Assembly: GCF_000719345.1 (NCBI RefSeq)
Contig: NZ_JOFX01000022.1
Coordinates: forward strand, 1 to 64,000
Origin: Streptomyces sp. NRRL F-2664
GTDB taxonomy: Bacteria > Actinomycetota > Actinomycetes > Streptomycetales > Streptomycetaceae
Length of the DNA stretch: 64,000 bases
Reading direction: 5' to 3'
Every line of letters starts with the position of its first letter. Position 1 is the first letter of the stretch. The notes under the pieces were generated by a model that worked only from the letters and a program-made list of their open reading frames with translations, searched no databases and had not been told where the DNA came from. Of this stretch, positions 19,719-36,406 are shown piece by piece. The position numbers and the translations under genes were made by a program.

Positions 19719-20546
19719 ATGACACGGATACGGGCTGCGGTGCTGGGTTCGCCCATCGAGCACTCGCTCTCACCGGTACTGCACCGTGCCGCGTACCAGG
19801 AGCTCGGCCTCGACGACTGGTCCTACGACCGGTTCGAGATCGACGAGGCCGCGCTCCCGGAGTTCGTCTCCGGGCTCGGCCCCGAGTGGGCCGGGCTGTC
19901 GCTGACCATGCCGCTCAAGCGGGCGGTGATCCCGCTGCTCGATGCCATCAGCGACACCGCGGCCTCCGTCGAGGCCGTCAACACGGTCGTCCTCACGCAG
20001 GACGGCCGACGCCTGGGTGACAACACCGACATCCCCGGCATCGTGGCCGCCCTGCACGAGCGCGGCGTCGAGAAGGTGTCCTCGGCAGCCGTCCTCGGCG
20101 CCGGGGCCACCGCATCCTCGGCGCTCGCCGCGCTCTCGCGGATCTGCACCGGCGAGGTCACGGCGTACGTCCGCTCGTCGGCGCGCGCCGGCGAGATGAG
20201 GCAGTGGGGCGAGCGGCTCGGCGTCGCCGTACGCACCGCCGACTGGTCGCAGGCGGCCGCGGCGCTGGAGGCGCCCCTGGTCGTCGCGACCACCCCGGCC
20301 GGAGCCACCGACGAACTGGCCGCCGCGGTCCCGGACGCCCCGGGCACCCTCTTCGACGTCCTCTACGACCCCTGGCCCACCGCCCTCGCCGCTGCCTGGT
20401 CGCAGCGCGGGGGAGCCCTCCTGGGCGGCCTGGACCTGCTGGTGCACCAGGCGGTCCTCCAGGTCGAGCAGATGACGGGCCGCTCGCCGGCGCCCCTCGA
20501 CGTGATGCGGCGGGCGGGTCTCGCGGCCCTGTCGCAGGCCCACTGA
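19719..20546 (+). CDS. aroE: Shikimate dehydrogenase (NADP+)
   Basis: Reduces 3-dehydroshikimate to shikimate. 275 residues, ATG 19719, 6 nt after mltG. Substrate-binding LGSPIEHSLSPVLHRAAY at the N-terminus, catalytic Lys in LSLTMPLKRAV (about residue 68) and Asp in LGDNTDIPG (about 105), Rossmann motif AVLGAGATASSALAAL (about 125-140), and the C-terminal GGLDLLVHQAVLQVEQMTG. All expected elements are there. It opens the shikimate gene group, though it sits apart from aroCKBQ. Confidence 0.96.
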   Translation: MTRIRAAVLGSPIEHSLSPVLHRAAYQELGLDDWSYDRFEIDEAALPEFVSGLGPEWAGLSLTMPLKRAVIPLLDAISDTAASVEAVNTVVLTQDGRRLGDNTDIPGIVAALHERGVEKVSSAAVLGAGATASSALAALSRICTGEVTAYVRSSARAGEMRQWGERLGVAVRTADWSQAAAALEAPLVVATTPAGATDELAAAVPDAPGTLFDVLYDPWPTALAAAWSQRGGALLGGLDLLVHQAVLQVEQMTGRSPAPLDVMRRAGLAALSQAH

Positions 20547-20576
20547 GACGCCGGCCCCGACCGCCCCCCTCTCTGT

Positions 20577-20605
20577 TACTGGACGGTAATACCAGCCGCT
20601 ATCCT
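20577..20605 (+). promoter_or_regulatory. Candidate promoter for the small membrane protein / aro genes
   Basis: TTACTG (20577) and TATCCT (20600) are spaced by 17 nt in the gap after aroE, giving a predicted start near 20612. Confidence 0.4.
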
Positions 20606-20638
20606 GATCATCCGCGCATGTACAGGGGGATGGACGGG

Positions 20639-20830
20639 ATGGACGGAACGGACACCGGGCAGGGACTCGCGTCGAAGTGGGACATCCCCTTCGTGCTGCT
20701 CGGCGCCATCAGGGTGGCCTTCGGCGACCTGCCGGTCTGGGCCAAGGCCCTGGTGCTCGCGGCGGTGGGTTCCCTGGGCGTGTGGACGGCGATCACCTGG
20801 CTCCGGGCGCGCCGCAGCCGGGTCCTGTGA
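20639..20830 (+). CDS. Small hypothetical membrane protein
   Basis: 63 residues from ATG 20639, which has GGGGGA about 8 nt upstream; ATGs at 20618 and 20630 are in the same frame. Two hydrophobic stretches (IPFVLLGAIRVAFGDL; AKALVLAAVGSLGVWTAITW) end in a basic tail RARRSRVL. No known domain is recognised. It lies between aroE and aroC on the same strand; no shikimate role can be claimed. Codon use is typical of the genome and supports it as real. Confidence 0.62.
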   Translation: MDGTDTGQGLASKWDIPFVLLGAIRVAFGDLPVWAKALVLAAVGSLGVWTAITWLRARRSRVL

Positions 20831-20963
20831 CCACCAGGGCGTCCGCCAGCTGGAACGGGGCCCGTGGAACCGGTCCGGACGTGGGAGGATTCGGGTGAGG
20901 CGGGTCCGGGCCGCGCACCCGATCGCGCCGTCGCAGTACCAGGCGCGAGCATGAGGAGCATCG

Positions 20964-24188
<3,225 letters not shown>

Positions 24189-24233
24189 CACACCCGCCCG
24201 GCGGCCTGGTGGACGGCCGGGCCCCCGCGGTCA

Positions 24234-24239
24234 TATAAC
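24234..24239 (+). promoter_or_regulatory. Candidate -10 box upstream of the P-loop kinase gene
   Basis: TATAAC in a short AT-rich patch 41 nt before the start codon, the only such patch in the gap; -35 is weak (TGGACG, 18-nt spacer). Confidence 0.35.
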
Positions 24240-24280
24240 GTTCTCGCATCAGTCGCAGGAACGAGACGGAGTGGCAGCGG

Positions 24281-25063
24281 ATGCACCAAGGAGTGGGTGG
24301 CGGGGCCTGGGGGCAGCCGGGGCAGCGTCCTGCGGCGCCCCCGCAGCCGCCTATACCCCCGGCGCAGGGCTGGCCGGGTGCCCACCCGCCGCCGTCCCAG
24401 CAGCAGGCCCCGTCCCACCACCAGGTCCCGGCACCACCCCCGGGCGTGCCCGGGCCGGAGACGACCGGGCACATCCCGCTGCCGCCCGCGGTGGCGGGGA
24501 CCGGCGGCGCCGTGCTCGCCGTCCTGCTGATCGGCCCCGCCGGCGCGGGGAAGACCACCGTGGCCCGGCACTGGGCCAGCACCCGCCCGGTGCCGACCGC
24601 GCACATCAGCCTCGACGACGTGCGCGAGTGGGTCTGCTCCGGCTTCGCCGACCCGCAGGCCGGCTGGAACGAGCACTCCGAGGCCCAGTACCGGCTCGCC
24701 CGCCGCACCTGCGGCTTCGCGGCCCGCAACTACCTGGCCAACGGCATCTCCTGCATCCTCGACGACGCCGTCTTCCCCGACCGGCCCGTGGTGGGCCTGG
24801 GCGGCTGGAAGCGGCACGTGGGCCCGGCCCTGCTGCCGGTCGTGCTCCTGCCCGGCCTGGAGATCGTCCTGGAGCGCAACGCCGAGCGCTCCGGCAACCG
24901 CCGGCTCTCCGACGAGGAGGTCGCCCGCATCCACGGCCGGATGGCCGGCTGGTACGGATCGGGCCTGCCGATAATCGACAACTCCCACCTCGACGTCGAA
25001 GGCACCGCCCGCGCCCTGGACGAAGCCCTGGCCAGGGCCCTTCCGGCGCCCAGCGGCTGGTAG
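24281..25063 (+). CDS. P-loop ATP/GTP-binding protein (kinase-like)
   Basis: 260 residues from ATG 24281 with GGAG about 10 nt upstream. The first about 65 residues are a Pro/Gln/Gly-rich disordered leader. A P-loop NTPase follows: Walker A LIGPAGAGKTT (about residues 83-93), then SLDDVREWVCSGFADPQAGW, LANGISCILDDAVFPDRP and a LID-like ERNAERSGNRRLSDEEVARIHGRM. This layout resembles small-molecule or polynucleotide kinases of the zeta-toxin/AAA_33 type. The substrate is unknown. Between aroQ and a peptidase; gene-context says little about its job. Confidence 0.8.
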   Translation: MHQGVGGGAWGQPGQRPAAPPQPPIPPAQGWPGAHPPPSQQQAPSHHQVPAPPPGVPGPETTGHIPLPPAVAGTGGAVLAVLLIGPAGAGKTTVARHWASTRPVPTAHISLDDVREWVCSGFADPQAGWNEHSEAQYRLARRTCGFAARNYLANGISCILDDAVFPDRPVVGLGGWKRHVGPALLPVVLLPGLEIVLERNAERSGNRRLSDEEVARIHGRMAGWYGSGLPIIDNSHLDVEGTARALDEALARALPAPSGW

Positions 25064-25158
25064 CGGCCCGCCGCGCGTCCGGGGGAGGGGCCCGCCGCGC
25101 CGTGCCGTACCGCGCCCCGTCCGGACGCGCTCGCCGGGCCGGATCCGCGGGGCGCTCG

Positions 25159-25164
25159 TAGGCT
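25159..25164 (+). promoter_or_regulatory. Candidate -10 box of a leaderless peptidase transcript
   Basis: TAGGCT ends 7 nt before ATG 25172 and there is no Shine-Dalgarno. Confidence 0.45.
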
Positions 25165-25171
25165 CGAAGAC

Positions 25172-26278
25172 ATGTCAGACGTGTACGCCGCCCGTCGGGG
25201 CCTGCTTCGCGACCGATGCGCCGCCGCGGGGAACGCCGCTGCGCTGATCACGCGTCCGGCGAACGTCCGCTACCTCTCCGGGGCGTCACCGCTCGGCGCC
25301 GTCCTGCTCGTCGGACCCTCCGATGACGTCATGTTCTGCGCCGGCGCCCCCACCGGCGAGGCCGACGAGGGCCGCCTCGACGAACACCTCCGGGTCACCG
25401 TGCTGTCCGGCCGCGGCGGGGACCCCGCCGTGGCGGCGGCCGACGCCGCCTCCTCCGTGCGGGCCGACTCGCTCGCCGTCGAGGAGCACCACCTCACCGT
25501 CGCCCGGCACCGGGCGCTGCGCTCCGTCGCGCCCGCACTGCGCCTCGCCGACCTCGGGACCGCCGTCGAGCAGCAGCGCCTCGTCAAGGACGAGGGGGAG
25601 ATCGCCTGCCTGCGGATCGCCGCCGAGATCGCGGACCAGGCCCTGGGCGAGCTGCTGGAGTCCATCCTGGTCGGCCGCACCGAACGCCACCTGGCGCTGG
25701 AGCTGGAGCGGCGGCTCGTCGACCACGGCGCGGACGGCCCGGCCTTCCCGACCTCCGTCGGCACCGGCCCGCACTCGGGCCGCTCCCGGCACCGGCCCTC
25801 CGACCGCAGGGTGGAGGAGGGGGACTTCCTCTCCGTCTGCCTGGGCGCCAACTACCGCGGATACCGCTGCGAGATCGGCCGGACCTTCGTCATCGGCACC
25901 ACCCCGGCCGACTGGCAGATCGAGCTCTACGACTGCGTCTTCACCGCCCAGCGCGCGGGCCGCGAGGCGCTGTTGCCGGGGGCCGCCTACCGGGAGGTGG
26001 ACCACGCGGCCCGGTCCGTGCTGGACTCCGCGGGGCACGCGGAAGCCCTCGCTCCATGGACGGGACACGGTGTCGGCCTCGAAATCGACGAGGACCCGCA
26101 GCTTGCACCTACGGCAATGGGTAAACTGGACGCTTGCGTGCCGGTCACCGTCGAACCGGGGGTTCACCTCCCCGGCCGGGGAGGTGTCCGGATCGATGAC
26201 ACGCTCGTCGTACGCCCCGAGGCGGACGGCGGTCCCGAGCTACTCACCATTACGACCAAGGAGCTGCTCGCGCTCTAG
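25172..26278 (+). CDS. Xaa-Pro aminopeptidase family protein (M24B)
   Basis: 368 residues from ATG 25172. Creatinase-like N-terminal domain ([14 protein letters not shown]) followed by the pita-bread M24 domain. Metal-site residues can be followed through [63 protein letters not shown] and [21 protein letters not shown]. The usual first ligand Asp (D-G-A-xx-Y-D) appears as [12 protein letters not shown], so one metal ligand looks substituted and activity is uncertain. efp follows 59 nt later; the two are neighbours in many actinobacteria. Confidence 0.88.
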   Translation: MSDVYAARRGLLRDRCAAAGNAAALITRPANVRYLSGASPLGAVLLVGPSDDVMFCAGAPTGEADEGRLDEHLRVTVLSGRGGDPAVAAADAASSVRADSLAVEEHHLTVARHRALRSVAPALRLADLGTAVEQQRLVKDEGEIACLRIAAEIADQALGELLESILVGRTERHLALELERRLVDHGADGPAFPTSVGTGPHSGRSRHRPSDRRVEEGDFLSVCLGANYRGYRCEIGRTFVIGTTPADWQIELYDCVFTAQRAGREALLPGAAYREVDHAARSVLDSAGHAEALAPWTGHGVGLEIDEDPQLAPTAMGKLDACVPVTVEPGVHLPGRGGVRIDDTLVVRPEADGGPELLTITTKELLAL

Positions 26279-26337
26279 CCCGCACTGCCGGGTCGTGCGC
26301 GCACCCGTGGTCTTCCAGTGCAGGAGATTCCGCAACC

Positions 26338-26904
26338 GTGGCTTCCACGAACGACCTCAAGAACGGCATGGTGCTCAAGCTCGACGGTGACCAGCTCTGG
26401 TCCGTCGTCGAGTTCCAGCACGTCAAGCCCGGCAAGGGCCCGGCCTTCGTGCGCACCAAGCTCAAGCACGTGCTCTCCGGCAAGGTCGTCGACAAGACCT
26501 TCAACGCCGGCACGAAGGTCGAGACGGCCACCATCGACCGCCGTGACATGCAGTTCTCGTACATGGACGGCGAGTACTTCGTCTTCATGGACATGCAGAC
26601 CTACGACCAGCTGATGGTCGACCGCAAGGCCGTCGGCGACGCCGCCAACTTCCTCATCGAGGGCTTCACCGCCTCGGTCGCGCAGCACGAGGGCGAGGTG
26701 CTCTACGTGGAGCTCCCGGCCGCCGTCGAGCTCGTCATCGAGCACACCGACCCGGGCGTCCAGGGCGACCGCTCCACCGGCGGCACCAAGCCGGCGCGCC
26801 TGGAGACCGGCCACGAGATCCAGGTCCCGCTCTTCGTCACCACCGGCGAGAAGATCAAGGTCGACACCCGCACCAGCGACTACCTCGGCCGGGTGAACAG
26901 CTAA
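26338..26904 (+). CDS. efp: Translation elongation factor P
   Basis: Relieves ribosome stalling at polyproline runs. 188 residues from GTG 26338 with AGGAG upstream. KOW-like domain I ([34 protein letters not shown]) has Lys-Pro-Gly-Lys-Gly at the tip that contacts the P-site tRNA; OB domains II and III follow, ending with [28 protein letters not shown]. Modification genes for beta-lysylation are not seen nearby. nusB follows after 2 nt. Confidence 0.97.
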   Translation: MASTNDLKNGMVLKLDGDQLWSVVEFQHVKPGKGPAFVRTKLKHVLSGKVVDKTFNAGTKVETATIDRRDMQFSYMDGEYFVFMDMQTYDQLMVDRKAVGDAANFLIEGFTASVAQHEGEVLYVELPAAVELVIEHTDPGVQGDRSTGGTKPARLETGHEIQVPLFVTTGEKIKVDTRTSDYLGRVNS

Positions 26905-26906
26905 CC

Positions 26907-27341
26907 GTGGCTGCCCGGAGCAACGCGCGCAAGCGCGCCTTCCAGATCCTTTTCGAGGCCGACCAGCGCGGGGTGTCCGTCCGCGAGGTCCTCGCGGACT
27001 GGATCCGCCACGCGCGGTCGGACGAGCGGCAGCCGCCGGTCAGCGCCTTCACGATGGACCTCGTCGAGGGTTACGCCGACAAGGTGAACCGCATCGACGA
27101 CCTGATCGTCACCTACGCCGTGGACTGGGACCTCGACCGCATGCCGGCCGCGGACCGGAACATCGTGCGGCTCGGCGCCTACGAGCTGATCTGGGTGGAC
27201 GACACCCCGGACGCCGTGGCCATCGACGAGGCCGTCCAGCTGGCCAAGGAGTTCTCGACGGACGAGTCCCCCTCGTTCGTCAACGGGCTGCTGGCCCGTT
27301 TCAAGGACCTGAAGCCGAGCCTGCGGCGCAGCGAGAGCTGA
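26907..27341 (+). CDS. nusB: Transcription antitermination protein NusB
   Basis: Binds boxA RNA with S10 (NusE) during rRNA transcription. 144 residues from GTG 26907. All-helical protein with the family patterns ARKRAFQILFEADQRGV (residues about 7-23), AADRNIVRLGAYELIW and AIDEAVQLAKEFSTDESPSFVNGLLA. Co-transcribed with efp (2-nt gap), and ended by an 18-bp terminator. Confidence 0.96.
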   Translation: MAARSNARKRAFQILFEADQRGVSVREVLADWIRHARSDERQPPVSAFTMDLVEGYADKVNRIDDLIVTYAVDWDLDRMPAADRNIVRLGAYELIWVDDTPDAVAIDEAVQLAKEFSTDESPSFVNGLLARFKDLKPSLRRSES

Positions 27342-27382
27342 CCGCACGCGGCCGCCCGGCGGCGGCAGCACCGGCACCGCCC

Positions 27383-27422
27383 TACGGAAGGGCCCGCAGC
27401 ACAGGCTGCGGGCCCTTCCGTA
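27383..27422 (+). terminator. Intrinsic terminator of efp-nusB
   Basis: 18-bp perfect stem (27383-27400 with 27405-27422), 4-nt loop ACAG, 41 nt after nusB. Confidence 0.92.
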
Positions 27423-27447
27423 CGGCGGCGCCGCCCGAAACGAAAAA

Positions 27448-27488
27448 CCGGTGGGTGCCGGACCCGCAAAGGGCCCGGCACCCACCGG
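27448..27488 (-). terminator. Intrinsic terminator of bldD
   Basis: 14-bp stem CCGGTGGGTGCCGG / CCGGCACCCACCGG. On the minus strand it is followed by TTTTT (27443-27447), pointing to bldD as its client. Confidence 0.9.
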
Positions 27489-27517
27489 TAAACGTTTCTG
27501 CTGGGGAAGTCGGAGGA

Positions 27518-28018
27518 TCAGACGTCCTCGTGCGCCACCGCGCGTCGGGCGTCCGCATCCAGCACGCCCCAGCTGATGAGCTGCTCGGTCAGGACCGAAG
27601 GCGACTGGTCGTAGATGACGGCCAGGGTGCGCAGGTCGTCCTGGCGGATCGACAGCACCTTGCCGTTGTAGTCGCCGCGCTGGCTCTGGATCGTCGCCGC
27701 ATAACGCTGCAGCGGGCCGGCCTTCTCGGCGGGGACGCCCGCCAGGCGCTCCAGGTCGAGGCGCAGCTTCGGCGGCGGCTCCGCCGCTCCGCCGGGAGTC
27801 GTGCCCGGCAGCAGTTCCTGCACCGGCACCCCGTAGAAGTCCGCCAGTTCGGCGAGGCGCTGGACGGTCACGGCGCGGTCCCCGCGCTCGTACGACCCGA
27901 CCACCACGGCCTTCCACCGGCCCTGCGACTTCTCCTCGACACCGTGGAGGGAAAGGCCCTGCTGGGTGCGGATGGCGCGGAGCTTGGCCCCGAGCTGTTT
28001 GGCGTATTCGCTGGACAT
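27518..28018 (-). CDS. bldD: Developmental master regulator BldD (c-di-GMP-responsive repressor)
   Basis: Represses sporulation genes during vegetative growth when dimerised by tetrameric c-di-GMP. 166 residues, close to the 167 of S. coelicolor. Residues about 7-64 are an XRE-type HTH (AKLRAIRTQQGLSLHGVEEK; SYERGDRAVTVQRLAELADF). The C-terminal domain carries the c-di-GMP signature RGD-X8-RQDD in full (RGDYNGKVLSIRQDD), then VIYDQSPSVLTEQLISWG. Two BldD-type boxes lie about 80-110 nt upstream, consistent with known autoregulation. Sequence is near-invariant across the genus, so this is a secure call. Confidence 0.99.
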   Translation of the reverse strand: MSSEYAKQLGAKLRAIRTQQGLSLHGVEEKSQGRWKAVVVGSYERGDRAVTVQRLAELADFYGVPVQELLPGTTPGGAAEPPPKLRLDLERLAGVPAEKAGPLQRYAATIQSQRGDYNGKVLSIRQDDLRTLAVIYDQSPSVLTEQLISWGVLDADARRAVAHEDV

Positions 28019-28098
28019 AACGCTCCCGGACGCTGTGACGCTGTGACTGCGATGGACACTGCGACTACGTAACTACGTGCGGCTCCGCCGCGCGGCTG

Positions 28099-28128
28099 GT
28101 AACTCACTGTGAGGTTACGCAGCGTTAC
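28099..28128 (-). promoter_or_regulatory. Two overlapping-phase BldD boxes upstream of bldD
   Basis: 28115-28127 reads TTACGCAGCGTTA, a full match to the BldD consensus TnACnCWGnGTnA. 28100-28112 (TAACTCACTGTGA) matches with one exception. The pair also forms an inverted repeat GTAAC...GTTAC (28099-28118). Located in the bldD promoter region. Confidence 0.75.
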
Positions 28129-28263
28129 TTGGGTGCGTCAAGCCGAATGGTCACCGTCCCCCCGCGAGGGCGTCGGTCGCGGCCCCGTGGGCGCCCCCGC
28201 CGCGACCCCGGGTGCCGGGCCACCCCCTGCGCCCTGGTAACGTGGCAGACGTACATCAGACGT

Positions 28264-28882
<619 letters not shown>

Positions 28883-28895
28883 CCCACCCCGACGA

Positions 28896-28914
28896 CGGAC
28901 CCCCGCCGGGTCCG
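28896..28914 (+). terminator. Hairpin between pyrR and pyrB (possible attenuator)
   Basis: 7-bp stem CGGACCC/GGGTCCG with loop CCGCC in the 107-nt gap. No U-tract, so it may act as an RNA-processing or attenuation structure instead. Confidence 0.4.
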
Positions 28915-28989
28915 CGCCGAGCCCTGCCCTGCCCGCACCCCCGCACGTCCGTCCGCCTGCATGCCCTCCCGACCTACGGAGCCATCCAG

Positions 28990-29979
28990 ATGAAGCGCCA
29001 CCTCATCTCGGCCGCCGATCTCACGCGCGACGACGCCGTCCTGATCCTCGACACCGCCGAGGAGATGGCCCGCGTCGCGGACCGGCCGATCAAGAAGCTG
29101 CCCACCCTGCGCGGCCTCACCGTCGTCAACCTCTTCTTCGAGGACTCCACCCGCACCCGGATCTCCTTCGAGGCGGCCGCCAAGCGGCTCTCCGCGGACG
29201 TCATCAACTTCTCCGCCAAGGGCTCCTCGGTTTCCAAGGGCGAATCCCTGAAGGACACCGCGCTGACCCTGGAGGCGATGGGTGCCGACGCCGTCGTCAT
29301 CCGCCACCACGCCTCCGGCGCCCCCTACCGGCTCGCGACCTCCGGCTGGATCGACTCCGCCGTCGTCAACGCCGGCGACGGCACCCACGAGCACCCCACG
29401 CAGGCCCTGCTGGACGCCTTCACCATGCGCCGCCGCCTGGTCGGCCGCGACGCCGGCCTCGGCAAGGACCTCTCCGGCCGCCGCATCACCATCGTCGGCG
29501 ACGTCCTGCACAGCCGCGTCGCGCGCTCGAACGTCCACCTGCTGCACACCCTCGGCGCCGAGGTCACCCTGGTGGCCCCGCCCACGCTGGTCCCGATCGG
29601 CGTCGAGAGCTGGCCGTGCGAGGTCTCGTACAGCCTCGACGACGTGCTGCCGAAGTCCGATGCGGTGATGATGCTCCGTGTGCAGCGCGAACGCATGAAC
29701 GCCGCCTTCTTCCCGACCGAGCGCGAGTACTCCCGCCGGTACGGCCTCGACGGCGACCGCATGGCCCGCATGCCCGAGCACGCCATCGTGATGCACCCCG
29801 GCCCCATGAACCGCGGCATGGAGATCACCGCCCAGGTCGCCGACTCCGACCGCTGCACCGCCGTCGAGCAGGTCGCCAACGGCGTGTCCACCCGGATGGC
29901 CGTCCTCTACCTGCTGCTCGGAGGCTCCGAGCCCGCCGTCACCACCACCCCCGCCGCCCGCACCGAGGAGAGCAAGTAA
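28990..29979 (+). CDS. pyrB: Aspartate carbamoyltransferase catalytic chain
   Basis: Condenses carbamoyl phosphate with aspartate, the committed pyrimidine step. 329 residues, ATG 28990. Carbamoyl-phosphate loop [13 protein letters not shown] (STRT at about residues 54-57), [20 protein letters not shown], and the aspartate-binding LRVQRERM (PyrB-type R-x-Q). No pyrI regulatory chain is nearby. pyrC follows 2 nt later, so these are co-transcribed. Confidence 0.97.
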   Translation: MKRHLISAADLTRDDAVLILDTAEEMARVADRPIKKLPTLRGLTVVNLFFEDSTRTRISFEAAAKRLSADVINFSAKGSSVSKGESLKDTALTLEAMGADAVVIRHHASGAPYRLATSGWIDSAVVNAGDGTHEHPTQALLDAFTMRRRLVGRDAGLGKDLSGRRITIVGDVLHSRVARSNVHLLHTLGAEVTLVAPPTLVPIGVESWPCEVSYSLDDVLPKSDAVMMLRVQRERMNAAFFPTEREYSRRYGLDGDRMARMPEHAIVMHPGPMNRGMEITAQVADSDRCTAVEQVANGVSTRMAVLYLLLGGSEPAVTTTPAARTEESK

Positions 29980-29981
29980 CC

Positions 29982-31268
29982 ATGAGCAAGATCCTTATCC
30001 GTGGCGCGAAGGTACTCGGCGGCGAGGCGCAGGACGTCCTGATCGACGGCGAGACCATCGCGGAGGTCGGCACCGGCCTGTCCGCCGAGGGCGCGACCGT
30101 CATCGAGGCCGAGGGCCAGGTCCTCCTCCCCGGACTCGTCGACCTGCACACCCACCTGCGCGAGCCCGGCCGCGAGGACTCCGAGACCGTCCTCACCGGC
30201 ACCCGCGCCGCCGCCTCCGGCGGCTACACCGCCGTCTTCGCCATGGCGAACACCTTCCCGGTCGCCGACACCGCCGGCGTCGTCGAGCAGGTGTGGCGCC
30301 TGGGCAAGGAGTCCGGCTACTGCGACGTGCAGCCCATCGGCGCCGTCACCGTCGGCCTGGAGGGCAAGCAGCTCTCCGAGCTGGGCGCGATGCACGAGTC
30401 CGCCGCCCGCGTCACCGTCTTCTCCGACGACGGCAAGTGCGTCGACGACGCCGTGATCATGCGCCGCGCGCTGGAGTACGTGAAGGCCTTCGGCGGCGTC
30501 GTCGCCCAGCACGCCCAGGAGCCCCGCCTCACCGAGGGCGCCCAGATGAACGAGGGCGTGGTCTCCGCCGAGCTCGGCCTCGGCGGCTGGCCCGCGGTCG
30601 CCGAGGAGTCGATCATCGCCCGCGACGTCCTCCTCGCCGAGCACGTCGGCTCCCGCGTCCACATCTGCCACCTCTCCACCGCCGGCTCGGTCGAGATCGT
30701 CCGCTGGGCCAAGTCCCGCGGCATCGACGTCACCGCCGAGGTCACCCCGCACCACCTGCTCCTCACCGACGAGCTCGTCCGCACCTACAACGCGGTCTAC
30801 AAGGTCAACCCGCCGCTGCGCACCGAGCGCGACGTCATGGCCCTGCGCGAGGCCCTCGCCGACGGCACGATCGACATCGTCGCCACCGACCACGCCCCGC
30901 ACCCCCACGAGGACAAGGACTGCGAGTGGGCCGCCGCCGCCATGGGCATGGTCGGCCTGGAGACCGCCCTCTCCGTCGTCCAGCAGACGATGGTCGAGAC
31001 CGGACTGCTCGACTGGGCGGGCGTCGCCGAGCGGATGTCCTTCGCCCCGGCGCGCATCGGCGGCCTGGAGAACCACGGCCGTCCCGTCTCGGCAGGTGAA
31101 CCCGCGAACCTGACCTTGGTCGATACCTCGTACCGTGGTGTCGTGGACCCCGCACACTTCGCCTCCCGGAGCCGCAACACGCCCTACGAGGGCCGTGAGC
31201 TCCCGGGACGCGTCACCTACACCTTCCTGCGGGGCCGGGCAACGGTCGTGGACGGGAAACTGGCGTGA
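29982..31268 (+). CDS. pyrC: Dihydroorotase
   Basis: Zinc amidohydrolase that cyclises carbamoyl aspartate to dihydroorotate. 428 residues, ATG 29982. Metal ligands in [12 protein letters not shown] (about residues 57-68), His in ICHLSTAGS and Asp in [26 protein letters not shown] is the second shell. This is the class I (Bacillus-like) form that often associates with PyrB. Its TGA overlaps the GTG of the next gene by 3 nt. Confidence 0.97.
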   Translation: MSKILIRGAKVLGGEAQDVLIDGETIAEVGTGLSAEGATVIEAEGQVLLPGLVDLHTHLREPGREDSETVLTGTRAAASGGYTAVFAMANTFPVADTAGVVEQVWRLGKESGYCDVQPIGAVTVGLEGKQLSELGAMHESAARVTVFSDDGKCVDDAVIMRRALEYVKAFGGVVAQHAQEPRLTEGAQMNEGVVSAELGLGGWPAVAEESIIARDVLLAEHVGSRVHICHLSTAGSVEIVRWAKSRGIDVTAEVTPHHLLLTDELVRTYNAVYKVNPPLRTERDVMALREALADGTIDIVATDHAPHPHEDKDCEWAAAAMGMVGLETALSVVQQTMVETGLLDWAGVAERMSFAPARIGGLENHGRPVSAGEPANLTLVDTSYRGVVDPAHFASRSRNTPYEGRELPGRVTYTFLRGRATVVDGKLA

Positions 31269-31846
31269 CACCTGCAGTGATCCAACTGGCCGCCGAGGCC
31301 GCCGAACGACAGTCGGCGGAGGTGACCGAAGTCGGCGCCCGCATCGCGTGGGTGATCGGCCTGGTCGTCTTCATCGCGTTCGTGTACTGGCTGATGCGGC
31401 AGGGCTGGAAATGGCGAGGGGCCTTGCAGAGCGATCTGCCCGAGCTCCCTGCCGCCCCCGACGGCCTGCCGGAACACCGGCTGGCCCTCACCGGGCGCTA
31501 CCACGGCTCCACCACCGCCGGGCAGTGGCTCGACCGGATCGTCGCCCACGGTCTGGGCGTCCGCAGCAGGGTCGAGCTGACCCTCACCGACGCGGGCCTC
31601 GACGTGGTCCGACCGGGTGCAGGCGACTTCTTCGTACCGGCCGCGCAGCTGCGCGGCGCCCGCCTCGACAAGGGAATCGCGGGCAAGGTACTCACCGAGG
31701 GCGGTCTGCTCGTCGTCACCTGGGCGCACGGCGACAAGCTGATCGACTCCGGATTCCGCTCCGACCGCGCGGCCGAGCACGCCGCCTGGGTCGAAGCCAT
31801 CAACCTCATGAACCCATCCATCACGACGGAAGGCGCCGAACGATGA
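31265..31846 (+). CDS. Membrane-anchored PH-like domain protein inside the pyr operon
   Basis: 193 residues from GTG 31265, overlapping both neighbours by 4 nt (GTGA with pyrC, ATGA with carA), so it is translationally coupled within the operon. One membrane helix at about residues 26-44 ([19 protein letters not shown]) is followed by a soluble domain of beta-strand character ([49 protein letters not shown]) that resembles bacterial PH-like domains. It is constant at this place in Streptomyces, but its role in pyrimidine synthesis, if any, is unknown. A scaffold to the membrane is only a guess. Confidence 0.85.
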   Translation: MTPAVIQLAAEAAERQSAEVTEVGARIAWVIGLVVFIAFVYWLMRQGWKWRGALQSDLPELPAAPDGLPEHRLALTGRYHGSTTAGQWLDRIVAHGLGVRSRVELTLTDAGLDVVRPGAGDFFVPAAQLRGARLDKGIAGKVLTEGGLLVVTWAHGDKLIDSGFRSDRAAEHAAWVEAINLMNPSITTEGAER

Positions 31847-32998
31847 CGACCTCCACCAGGGGAGCAGCCAAAGCTCCCGCCGTACTCGTCCTGGAGGACG
31901 GCCGCATCTTCCGCGGCCGCGCCTACGGCGCAGTGGGGGAGACCTTCGGCGAGGCCGTGTTCTCCACCGGCATGACCGGCTACCAGGAGACCCTCACCGA
32001 CCCGTCGTACCACCGGCAGGTCGTCGTCATGACCGCCCCCCACGTGGGCAACACCGGCGTCAACGACGAGGACCCCGAGTCCTCCCGCATCTGGGTCTCC
32101 GGCTACGTCGTGCGCGACCCCGCACGCGTCCCCTCCAACTGGCGCTCCCGGCGCACCCTCGACGAGGAGCTCGTCCGGCAGGGCGTCGTCGGCATCTCCG
32201 GTATCGACACCCGCGCCCTGACCCGCCACCTGCGCGAGCGCGGCGCCATGCGCGTCGGCATCTTCTCCGGCGAGGCCTGGGTGGGCATCCGCGACGAGGC
32301 CCTGCTGGCCAAGGTCCGCTCCCAGCCCGAGATGAAGGGCGCGAACCTCTCCGCCGAGGTCGCCACCAAGGAGACCTACGTCGTCCCGGCGATCGGCGAG
32401 AAGCGCTTCACCGTCGCCGCCGTCGACCTCGGCATCAAGGGCATGACCCCGCACCGCATGGCCGAGCGCGGCATCGAGGTCCACGTCCTGCCCGCCACCG
32501 CCACCGTCGAGGACGTCTACGCGGTCCGGCCCGACGGGGTGTTCTTCTCCAACGGCCCCGGCGACCCCGCCACCGCCGACCACGCCGTCTCCGTCATGCA
32601 GGGCGTCCTGGAGCGCAGGACCCCGCTCTTCGGCATCTGCTTCGGCAACCAGATCCTCGGCCGCGCCCTCGGCTTCGGCACCTACAAGCTGAAGTACGGC
32701 CACCGCGGCATCAACCAGCCGGTCCAGGACCGCACCACCGGCAAGGTCGAGGTCACCGCGCACAACCACGGTTTCGCCGTCGACGCGCCCCTCGACAAGG
32801 TCTCCGAGACCCCTTACGGCCGCGCCGAGGTCTCCCACGTCTGCCTGAACGACAACGTCGTGGAAGGCCTGCAGCTGCTCGACCGGCCGGCCTTCTCCGT
32901 CCAGTACCACCCCGAAGCGGCCGCCGGCCCGCACGACGCCGCGTACCTCTTCGACCGCTTCACGTCTTTGATGGAAACCGCCCTGATGGAGGCCGAGC

Positions 32999-33006
<8 letters not shown>
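31843..33006 (+). CDS. carA: Carbamoyl-phosphate synthase small (glutaminase) subunit
   Basis: Hydrolyses glutamine and channels ammonia to CarB. 387 residues, ATG 31843. N-terminal CPSase_sm domain ([31 protein letters not shown]) and class I glutaminase: Cys nucleophile in [10 protein letters not shown] (about residue 267), His/Glu in [14 protein letters not shown]. Overlaps carB by 8 nt. Confidence 0.97.
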
Positions 33007-36307
<3,301 letters not shown>

Positions 36308-36319
36308 CAGCCCGTCCGC

Positions 36320-36358
36320 AAGGGGGGCACCGGCGAGAGCGACCGGTGTCCCCCCTTT
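36320..36358 (+). terminator. Hairpin after carB
   Basis: AAGGGGGGCACCGG pairs with CCGGTGTCCCCCCTT (one bulged T), followed by TTT. It may partly end transcription before pyrD. Confidence 0.7.
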
Positions 36359-36406
36359 CATGGGGTCCTTCCGAGCGCACAAGGGATGCAAGGGAAAAAT
36401 CGGACG

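Noticed and set aside
25073..25130. Terminator after the P-loop kinase gene
   Set aside because: 10-bp arms GCGCGTCCGG/CCGGACGCGC exist but enclose a 38-nt loop; left unannotated.
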